Assembly: GCA_003447295.1 (NCBI GenBank)
Contig: DLZQ01000048.1
Coordinates: 3,332 to 24,330, forward strand
Source: Lachnospiraceae bacterium
GTDB lineage: Bacteria; Bacillota; Clostridia; Lachnospirales; Lachnospiraceae
Length of the DNA stretch: 20,999 nucleotides
Direction: 5' to 3'
Shown: positions 8,561-13,875 of the stretch, piece after piece
Position numbering within the stretch: position 1 is the stretch's first letter
How the letters are laid out: each line of letters starts with the position of its first letter
Position numbers and translations under genes: made by a program
Notes under the pieces: generated by a model
What the model saw: only the letters and a program-made list of their open reading frames with translations
Database searches by the model: none
Told to the model about the DNA's origin: nothing

Positions 8561-9040
8561 TTACGACTGCGGTCCCGATAGGTTTTCCGTCACTTTTGCC
8601 ATCTGGGGATCCACTTTGACGATCAGCTTGACTCCGCTGACTGCCACAATGTCCACCACGGTCCCGGGCTGTAAATTCATCCCGTCCGCTTCGGTTCTGG
8701 CACTCCACTCCTGACCGCCTACCGTTACCTGTCCTATGCCCTGCAGATTGTCGATCTCACTGGTCACAATGGCCTGCCTGCCGATCATGCTTTCCACGTT
8801 CGTCCTTACGCGGTCCTTGTTGAAATACCGGACAGCGACAGGTCTGGTGAAAAATAACAGCAACAGAGATACTGCAAAAAATAACAGGATCTGTAACCAG
8901 ACCGGTCCATGAAATGCGGCAACGACCACTGCCACCACTGCGCCTCCGGCGAACCATATGCTCGTCAGTCCCAGCGTAGCGACTTCCACACCGATCGATA
9001 CGATCAACACCACAAGCCACAAGGTTACCATTTCACTCAT
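8561..9040 (-). CDS. NfeD-family membrane protein (short form)
   Basis: Partner of SPFH proteins: three to four membrane helices followed by a soluble OB-fold domain. The 159-residue protein shows hydrophobic segments at about 5-22, 24-42 and 47-65, ending at the characteristic FFTRPVAVRYF. The OB-fold domain (about 78-150) has SMIGRQAIVTSEIDN, GQVTVGGQEWSARTE and GTVVDIVAVSGVKLIVK. The N-terminal protease domain of long NfeD proteins is absent, so this is the short type. The start ATG at 9040 has AAAGGAGTGATT upstream and a clear promoter at 9073-9101. It is the first gene of a two-gene unit with the SPFH gene, which fits joint assembly in the cytoplasmic membrane. Confidence 0.93.
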   Translation of the reverse strand: MSEMVTLWLVVLIVSIGVEVATLGLTSIWFAGGAVVAVVVAAFHGPVWLQILLFFAVSLLLLFFTRPVAVRYFNKDRVRTNVESMIGRQAIVTSEIDNLQGIGQVTVGGQEWSARTEADGMNLQPGTVVDIVAVSGVKLIVKVDPQMAKVTENLSGPQS

Positions 9041-9072
9041 GTAATCACTCCTTTGGTTTTGTAGTTGTATCC

Positions 9073-9101
9073 AGTGTACTACAAATATATGTGCGTGGCA
9101 A
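9073..9101 (-). promoter_or_regulatory. Sigma-A-type promoter of the nfeD-SPFH pair
   Basis: On the minus strand -35 TTGCCA (9096-9101), a 17-base spacer and -10 TACACT (9073-9078). The start point would be near 9067, giving a leader of about 26 bases with an AAAGGAG site before the nfeD ATG. Confidence 0.75.
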
Positions 9102-9159
9102 CCGCTACTTTTGCACGATACTTATGGTTATTGTGCTGTCTTGGGATGTCTTTTTAGTC

Positions 9160-9190
9160 AAAAAGACGGCATCCCCTTTAGGACACCGCC
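9160..9190 (-). terminator. Rho-independent terminator after the cell-wall hydrolase gene
   Basis: On the minus strand GGCGGTGTCC pairs with GGATGCCGTC (ten pairs, three of them G-U) across a short loop, followed by five T. It starts about 20 bases after the stop codon at 9211. The same 3' arm can also pair with the next downstream bases (down to 9143). Confidence 0.88.
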
Positions 9191-9210
9191 TCTTTTGTAT
9201 TCTTTTGAGT

Positions 9211-10290
9211 TTAATAGAATACATGATTACCGATCACGATTCCGTCACGGCCGTTGTTACGTCTGAAGTGTGTCAGATCTCCCACATTGGATACGCCGGA
9301 GATGGCTTCTTCCGCTGCCTTGATGCAGCTTGCGTTGATCTTGCCGGATTCGTATACGGTATTTACCTTACCGTTCAATGCCGGAGTGAACTGTCCGGAT
9401 GCATAGATCACACCGTGGATACTGTTAGGATAAGCGCCGCTTCGTACACGGTTCATAACCACAGCACCTACTGCCAGCTGTCCTTCGTAGCTTTCGCATC
9501 CTGCCTCGCACTGGATCAGTGCTGCCAACAGCTGTGTGGTATCCGCATCGGTGGTGTACTCACCGTAGTTCACATGGCGCTTCGCTTCACGCTCTGCGGC
9601 TTCTCTTGCCTTGATCTCCTCTAAGGTCTCACCGGAGTCGATCTGGAAATCCAGTGTTACATATTCGGCGGACACATAGCCGTCCGTACCTTCATAATCA
9701 ATGCAGACCCATTCGGGATTGCTGCTGTCCACGACATCTACGATGTCACCCTTGGGAACCAGTCCCAATACTCCTGCATCCTGACTGGCTTCTGTTCTCA
9801 CACGGAGAGTCTCCGTATTGATCTGTGCGATCATTCGTCCCACATCATTTGCCAGTGCTTTGGCATCCTCACCGAACAGAAGGTATTCATTCTTCGCCCA
9901 GCCGATCAGGGTTCCGGACTGGATCTTAGTCCATCCGTCCTTCTGCTCTAAGATTGTACCTCCACAGTCCTTGTATAACTTACCGACCTTGGAAGCATCC
10001 TCGCTGGCATCGCTTCGTACATTCACGGCATCTCTTACGTTTGCCATGACCAGTCCGGAACCGATCTCATCCTCAGAGGGAAATGTCAGATTCAATTCCT
10101 TTACTGTGGCATTGATCACCTCGGTACTGTTTCTGGAACCGGGATCTAAGATCGATGCGACACCACCGTTCAGATCATTGACATAGTTTTTGGTATTGCT
10201 TGCCTGTGCGGTCATGCTCATTTGCATGCTCAGGAAGATAGAACAGAGCAGTCCTGCACATACAGCCAGCATTCTTCTGCTTTTTGTCAT
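9211..10290 (-). CDS. Secreted cell-wall hydrolase: two SH3b domains plus SleB/CwlJ-type catalytic domain
   Basis: A predicted exported peptidoglycan hydrolase of 359 residues. Residues 1-30 form a signal peptide: basic MTKSRR, hydrophobic core, and TAQA followed by Ser as a likely cleavage site. Two bacterial SH3 domains follow (about 80-140: NVRDAVNVRSDAS...GWTKI; about 158-220: TETLRVRTEASQDAGVLGLV...EWVCIDYEGTDGYVS). A linker rich in Glu and Ala precedes a hydrolase_2 (SleB) domain (about 248-359): LAALIQCEAGCESYEGQLAV, with the likely catalytic Glu in CEAG, then VVMNRVRSGAYPNSIHGVIY and QFTPALNG. I chose ATG 10290, with AAAGG upstream, over the in-frame GTG at 10311, which lacks a binding site. 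SleB domains also occur in vegetative enzymes, so a role in spore germination is not shown. It has its own promoter, a structured leader and a terminator. Confidence 0.92.
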   Translation of the reverse strand: MTKSRRMLAVCAGLLCSIFLSMQMSMTAQASNTKNYVNDLNGGVASILDPGSRNSTEVINATVKELNLTFPSEDEIGSGLVMANVRDAVNVRSDASEDASKVGKLYKDCGGTILEQKDGWTKIQSGTLIGWAKNEYLLFGEDAKALANDVGRMIAQINTETLRVRTEASQDAGVLGLVPKGDIVDVVDSSNPEWVCIDYEGTDGYVSAEYVTLDFQIDSGETLEEIKAREAAEREAKRHVNYGEYTTDADTTQLLAALIQCEAGCESYEGQLAVGAVVMNRVRSGAYPNSIHGVIYASGQFTPALNGKVNTVYESGKINASCIKAAEEAISGVSNVGDLTHFRRNNGRDGIVIGNHVFY

Positions 10291-10422
10291 CTTGATACAC
10301 GCCTTTCCCACAGGAAAATTCCCCGGACGGGGTGGTATACCTGCGGCTCTACCAGTGAATAGTATATGATGTATTTCTTAATATTTTCACCGGTTTGTTA
10401 CAAAAATATTAAATTTGTTACG
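10291..10422 (-). promoter_or_regulatory. Structured 5' leader of the cell-wall hydrolase gene
   Basis: The predicted leader is about 130 bases long. On the RNA, ACCGGTGAA (10386-10394) pairs with TTCACTGGT (10351-10359). Next, CCGCAGG (10340-10346) pairs with CCTGTGG (10308-10314), enclosing an inner CCCC/GGGG hairpin. The 3' base of this second stem runs into the AAAGG ribosome binding site. GTAACAAA is repeated twice near the 5' end. Cell-wall hydrolase genes in Firmicutes are often under the c-di-AMP (ydaO) riboswitch, but I do not find its conserved GGGGGACCCA-type core, so this is listed as an unassigned structured leader. Confidence 0.5.
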
Positions 10423-10428
10423 CGGAAT

Positions 10429-10457
10429 ATCATAGCAGATGACAAAATTTTTGTCAA
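10429..10457 (-). promoter_or_regulatory. Near-consensus promoter of the cell-wall hydrolase gene, with palindromic operator
   Basis: On the minus strand -35 TTGACA (10452-10457, perfect), a 17-base spacer and -10 TATGAT (10429-10434). A 17-base perfect palindrome, TGACAAAATTTTTGTCA (10440-10456), covers most of the -35 box and the upstream half of the spacer. A dimeric repressor bound there would block polymerase; which protein binds is unknown. Confidence 0.82.
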
Positions 10458-10485
10458 GTTATGGGGGGTGGGCGCTATTTAGCCA

Positions 10486-10648
10486 TGACAGCTCGGCTTG
10501 CGCCATTCGCAAAGTCGCGTTATCACACTTTTCGTCACTGCGTGACTACCTTTGCTCATGAACCGGCGCTCAACTCATGAACATATTCGTTCACAAAATC
10601 ATGTTAACATGATTTTTGCTCTCGACTCTGTTCATGGTCGAGCTGTCA
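10486..10648. repeat. 163-bp palindromic intergenic element after proC
   Basis: Bounded by a perfect 10-base inverted repeat, TGACAGCTCG at 10486-10495 and CGAGCTGTCA at 10639-10648. Inside are several small hairpins: TTGCG/CGCAA (10498-10512), GTCAC/GTGAC (10534-10546), TGAAC/GTTCA (10578-10593), a perfect 22-base palindrome centred on GTTAAC (10595-10616), and CTCGAC/GTCGAG (10621-10642). The nonamer CTCATGAAC occurs twice (10555-10563 and 10574-10582). It encodes no credible protein. The right end touches the proC stop codon at 10649. The layout suggests a miniature or repetitive element, or a structured RNA; copies elsewhere cannot be checked here. The 22-base palindrome may also serve as a weak terminator for proC. 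Confidence 0.6.
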
Positions 10649-11446
10649 CTACATACATTTCGACTTCTCGATGCAGGCGTCCATGGCATCCATCACAGCG
10701 GCGCGCAGTCCCTTCTCCTCCAGCACCTTGACTGCCTGGATCGTGGTGCCTCCGGGAGAGCATACCATATCCTTCAGCTCGCCGGGATGTTTTCCGGTCT
10801 CCAGTACCATTTTGGCACTTCCGAGTACGGACTGTGCTGCGAATTCATAAGCCTGTTTTCTGGGCATTCCGGCTGCCACAGCCTCATCCGCCATAGCCTC
10901 GATGAACATGAATACATATGCGGGAGAGCTTCCGCTGACTCCCACGACCACATCCATCAGTCTCTCGGGCACGACACTGGCGATGCCGAAGGAACGAAGC
11001 AGGAAAAGCACCTGCTCTAAGTCTTCTTCTGTGACATTCTCCCCGGCGCAGACACCGGTGCAGCCTTCCAGTACCAGGGCCGGCGTATTGGGCATGCAGC
11101 GGATCAGCTTAAGCTCCGGTCTGCCAAATGCATCCTTCAGATACTGCAGATTCCTGCCTGCTGCGATACTGACGATCAGGGTATCGCCCTTCACAGCATC
11201 CTTAATCTCGGCGATCACTTCCGGGAAAAAGATCGGCTTTACGGCCAGGAACAGGACGTCTGCCTGCGCGGCTGCAGTTTTGTTATCGGTCGATGTGTTA
11301 ATATTAAATTTTGATTTGACTTTTTCTGCTGTTGCTTCTGTCTTAGAAGAACCGATGATGTCCTCCGGCTTTGCAATGCCTTTCTGCAGCATGCCGCCGA
11401 TCATTGCCGTTGCCATATTTCCCAATCCGATAAATCCAATCTTCAT
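10649..11446 (-). CDS. proC: Pyrroline-5-carboxylate reductase
   Basis: Catalyses the last step of proline synthesis, reducing pyrroline-5-carboxylate with NAD(P)H. The 265-residue length is standard. The N-terminal Rossmann motif is GFIGLGNMATAMIGGM (residues 4-19, with the GxGxxA pattern at 7-12). The central region has VSIAAGRNLQYL and CMPNTPALVLEGCTG, and the dimerisation domain ends with the family signature VCSPGGTTIQAVKVLEE. The ATG at 11446 is preceded by AGGAGG about ten bases upstream. It follows the TrmH-family gene by 65 bases with no terminator, so the two are probably co-transcribed. The TAG stop is directly followed by the inverted-repeat end of the palindromic element. Confidence 0.97.
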   Translation of the reverse strand: MKIGFIGLGNMATAMIGGMLQKGIAKPEDIIGSSKTEATAEKVKSKFNINTSTDNKTAAAQADVLFLAVKPIFFPEVIAEIKDAVKGDTLIVSIAAGRNLQYLKDAFGRPELKLIRCMPNTPALVLEGCTGVCAGENVTEEDLEQVLFLLRSFGIASVVPERLMDVVVGVSGSSPAYVFMFIEAMADEAVAAGMPRKQAYEFAAQSVLGSAKMVLETGKHPGELKDMVCSPGGTTIQAVKVLEEKGLRAAVMDAMDACIEKSKCM

Positions 11447-11511
11447 AATACATTGTCCTCCTGTTCTGTTTTCCTACCTAAATATCATATAGCCCCGAAC
11501 CGCTACTATGC

Positions 11512-12315
11512 CTACAGTTTTCGCTGTCTGTGCGCCTCATACATCAGAAGTGCCGCAGCAATCGAGGCATTCAGGGATTCCACCTTACCCTCCATGGGGA
11601 TTTTGAGGTACTGCCCGGACTGGTCTGAGATCTCTTTTGTCAGCCCGTTTCCTTCATTGCCAATGAGGAATGCGGTGGGCTCCCGGAAGGAAAAGCTATC
11701 GTAATATTCCTTACCCTTCAGGTGGGCCGCATAAGTATGGATCCCTTTTTCATGCATCTGTGTAAGCACCGGGGATAACTCCGGCACATAGACAAACGGT
11801 ACCCGGAATATGGAGCCCATGGTGGCACGGATGGTCTTGGGATTGAAGATATCCACGGTCTGACTATTCATGATAACACCCGTTATCCCAGCTCCTTCCC
11901 CAGTACGGATCATGGTTCCCAGGTTCCCGGGATCCTGTAAATTCTCCAAAATCAAAAATAAAGGCTCCGGCTGTTCCAGAAGCTGTGTCAGATCATAGGA
12001 AGGCTGCTCCAACACTGTAAGGATACCCTGGGGAGTCTGGGTATCTGCCATTTTTGCAAATACCTCCGGGGATACGGTCTCATAGCCGGTCTGCTGAAGC
12101 TTATCCCAGAATGCAGTATCGCCGTTTTGGGCATTCTGCCGAAGCTTCTGCTCCAATTCTTCTGTGAGATAGACCTCTCTTACGCTTTTTACCGGGGCTT
12201 CCTCACACATTCTGACGCCCTCCGCCAAAAATACGTGATCCTTACGCCGTTCCTTCGCCTTCGTCTGCCACTGCACGACCTGTTTTACTTTTGCATTGTT
12301 GCTGCTCGTGATCAT
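11512..12315 (-). CDS. TrmH/SpoU-family RNA 2'-O-methyltransferase
   Basis: Transfers a methyl group from SAM to a ribose 2'-hydroxyl in rRNA or tRNA. The 267-residue protein has an N-terminal L30e-like substrate-binding part (about 1-105; NAKVKQVVQWQTKAKERRKDHVFLAEGVRM, written here as NAKVKQVVQW and HVFLAEGVRM) and a C-terminal SPOUT knot. Motif 1 is ENLQDPGNLGTMIRT (124-138), motif 2 is FLIGNEGNGL (216-225) and motif 3 is IPMEGKVESLNASIAAALLM (239-258). The frame is open to 12393, but the ATG at 12315 has GGGAG nine bases upstream and matches where relatives begin; earlier ATGs lack a binding site. The substrate is not determined by sequence. It forms a unit with proC and has an unusually long, hairpin-bearing leader. 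Confidence 0.93.
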   Translation of the reverse strand: MITSSNNAKVKQVVQWQTKAKERRKDHVFLAEGVRMCEEAPVKSVREVYLTEELEQKLRQNAQNGDTAFWDKLQQTGYETVSPEVFAKMADTQTPQGILTVLEQPSYDLTQLLEQPEPLFLILENLQDPGNLGTMIRTGEGAGITGVIMNSQTVDIFNPKTIRATMGSIFRVPFVYVPELSPVLTQMHEKGIHTYAAHLKGKEYYDSFSFREPTAFLIGNEGNGLTKEISDQSGQYLKIPMEGKVESLNASIAAALLMYEAHRQRKL

Positions 12316-12434
12316 ATCTGTCTGCTCCCTGCTCCTAAAGATCATAATAATATGGTTCTCCGTTCTGCGAACTCCTGAATCCATAACAAGCATGCGTAAT
12401 CCGGGCTAATCGTCCTACTTACATATGTTTGTTT

Positions 12435-12495
12435 ACTCATCTCATAGAGTTCATCCCCTGTCTGCAAGCAGTCGGGATGCATTCTATGGATGAGT
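12435..12495 (-). promoter_or_regulatory. Long hairpin at the 5' end of the TrmH-family gene leader
   Basis: Three successive stem blocks pair across the region: ACTCATC (12435-12441) with GATGAGT (12489-12495), CATAGA (12443-12448) with TCTATG (12483-12488), and CATCCC (12452-12457) with GGGATG (12474-12479). This gives 19 pairs broken only by one bulged base and one three-by-three internal loop. CTGC/GCAG can pair in the apical part. The predicted start point lies near 12491, so the hairpin would form the very 5' end of the RNA. There is no T-run after it, so it is not a terminator. The leader then runs a further 120 bases to the start codon. Confidence 0.6.
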
Positions 12496-12497
12496 TT

Positions 12498-12526
12498 ATT
12501 ATAGTCAAAAAGGCGCTTCCACGCAA
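12498..12526 (-). promoter_or_regulatory. Promoter of the TrmH-family gene, embedded in the pfkA terminator
   Basis: On the minus strand a perfect -10 TATAAT (12498-12503) follows a 17-base spacer and a weak -35 TTGCGT (12521-12526). The -35 box lies in the loop and the spacer in the 3' arm and T-run of the upstream terminator, so the two signals overlap. Confidence 0.6.
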
Positions 12527-12540
12527 TGGGAAACGCCTTT
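12507..12540 (-). terminator. Rho-independent terminator of the rsmH-dnaE-pfkA unit
   Basis: On the minus strand AAGGCGTTTCC pairs with GGAAGCGCCTT (one G-U pair) across an eight-base loop and is followed by a T-run. It lies about 300 bases beyond the pfkA stop codon because the palindromic element sits in between. Another nine-base inverted repeat (GTTCAGACA/TGTCTGAAC, 12553-12583) lies just upstream of it. Confidence 0.92.
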
Positions 12541-12585
12541 GTCTTCGTATCCGTTCAGACACTCTTATTCATGATGTCTGAACTG

Positions 12586-12848
12586 TTAAATTAAATGATG
12601 TCGGGGTCAAAAGCCCCCGACTTTGATACCTACGGATTGTTCCGTGCTACGCACTCCCACGTCTCCGCTCCGCTTCGGTCCGTGCTAGACATGTGCCACT
12701 GGCACATAGCACCCTACCCATTATTCGCATATCGTGGGATTATCATCCCACTTTTATGCTCATATCGGGGCGGGTCCTAAGGTCTTTCACCCACTTATGA
12801 GTAAGCTCATGTGGGCTTAGACCTTTTGACCCTGGCATCATTAAATTA
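12586..12848. repeat. MITE-like palindromic element between pfkA and its terminator
   Basis: The ends are 20-base inverted repeats: AATGATGTCGGGGTCAAAAG (12594-12613) matches the reverse complement of 12823-12842 at 18 of 20 positions. The direct repeat TTAAATTA flanks both ends (12586-12593 and 12841-12848), like an eight-base target duplication. The interior holds stable hairpins: GTCGGGG/CCCCGAC (12600-12621), GTGCTA plus TGTGCC with GGCACA plus TAGCAC (12682-12712), GTGGGAT/ATCCCAC (12734-12751), and a long nested one at 12779-12825 (AAGGTCT, CCCAC and ATGAG arms). There is no protein-coding frame, so any movement would need a transposase in trans. The right-hand TTAAATTA contains the pfkA stop codon. 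Confidence 0.75.
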
Positions 12849-13820
12849 GATGGAAAGTAAATGAGATACCTCAAACTGATAATCGTTGATACCCTTCTCC
12901 ATCTGCAGTGCATCCTCGATATCGAAATCGATGAATTCACCGTGCTGGTAACCAACGACACGATTGGTCTTGCCTTCCAGCATGATGTCTACTGCGTAAG
13001 CACCCATGATAGATGCGTAGTAACGATCCTTCGCAGTAGGGCTTCCTCCACGCTGCATGTAACCTAAGATCGTAGCACGGGTCTCAATACCGGTAGCTGC
13101 CTCGATACGGCGGGCCATGGAAGTGGAATGTCCGATTCCCTCGGCATTGATGATGATGTGATGGGTCTTGCCATGCTTACGGTTGGTAATGATATTATTG
13201 ATAATATTCTGTTCGTTGTAATCGTACTTCTCGGGAAGCAGGATGTCCTCGGCACCGTTGGCAATACCGCACCACAGAGCGATATATCCGGCATTTCTGC
13301 CCATTACCTCGATGATACTGCATCTCTCGTGAGAGGAAGAGGTATCCTTAACCTTATCGATAGCCTGCATTGCAGTGTTCACTGCGGTGTCGAAGCCGAT
13401 GGTGTACTCGGTACAGGCGATATCCAGGTCGATGGTCCCGGGAAGACCGATGGTATTAATGCCCAGTCTGGACAGAGCCTGCGCACCACGGTAGGAACCG
13501 TCACCGCCGATGACAACGATACCGTCGATACCATGCTTTTTGCAGATCTCAGCACCCTTCTTCTGTCCTTCCGCCTCCTTGAACTCCAGGCAACGTGCGG
13601 TTCCAAGAATGGTACCACCGCGCTGGATGATGTCAGACACATCCTTGGCTTCCATATCTATGATTTCTTCATTCAAAAGACCCTGATAACCTTTTTTAAT
13701 ACCCTTAACCTTCAGTCCTCTTGCAATGGCTGTACGAACAACTGCACGGATAGCAGCGTTCATTCCCGGTGCATCACCGCCGCTGGTCAGTACGCCGATC
13801 GTCTTAATCTCTTTTGCCAT
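12846..13820 (-). CDS. pfkA: ATP-dependent 6-phosphofructokinase
   Basis: Commits glucose to glycolysis by phosphorylating fructose 6-phosphate. The 324 residues match the bacterial PfkA length. Visible motifs are SGGDAPGMNAAIR (13-25), GGDGSYRGA (105-113), PGTIDLDI (127-134), MGRNAGY (173-179) and YMQRGGSPTAKDR (254-266). The Gly after GGD (G108) and the Gly in PGT are the residues that mark ATP rather than pyrophosphate use. The catalytic aspartates D131 and D133 are kept, but the residue between them is Leu instead of the usual Asn (TIDND); I recall this variant in Lachnospiraceae. AGGAGGTAAC precedes the ATG at 13820. It follows dnaE by 55 bases; dnaE near pfkA is a common Firmicutes arrangement. 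The TAA stop lies inside the direct repeat of the palindromic element. Confidence 0.97.
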   Translation of the reverse strand: MAKEIKTIGVLTSGGDAPGMNAAIRAVVRTAIARGLKVKGIKKGYQGLLNEEIIDMEAKDVSDIIQRGGTILGTARCLEFKEAEGQKKGAEICKKHGIDGIVVIGGDGSYRGAQALSRLGINTIGLPGTIDLDIACTEYTIGFDTAVNTAMQAIDKVKDTSSSHERCSIIEVMGRNAGYIALWCGIANGAEDILLPEKYDYNEQNIINNIITNRKHGKTHHIIINAEGIGHSTSMARRIEAATGIETRATILGYMQRGGSPTAKDRYYASIMGAYAVDIMLEGKTNRVVGYQHGEFIDFDIEDALQMEKGINDYQFEVSHLLSI

Positions 13821-13875
13821 GACTGTTACCTCCTAAGTAAACGAACGAATAATTTTCTCTTCTCGACTTCCTATT

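Noticed and set aside
10291..10422. c-di-AMP (ydaO) riboswitch upstream of the SleB-type hydrolase gene
   Set aside because: This would be the expected element for the gene class, but I cannot find its conserved core sequence by eye, so only a generic structured leader is claimed.
10595..10616. Perfect 22-base palindrome as a proC terminator
   Set aside because: The stem is AT-rich with only four T after it; it may help but is too weak to call as the terminator.
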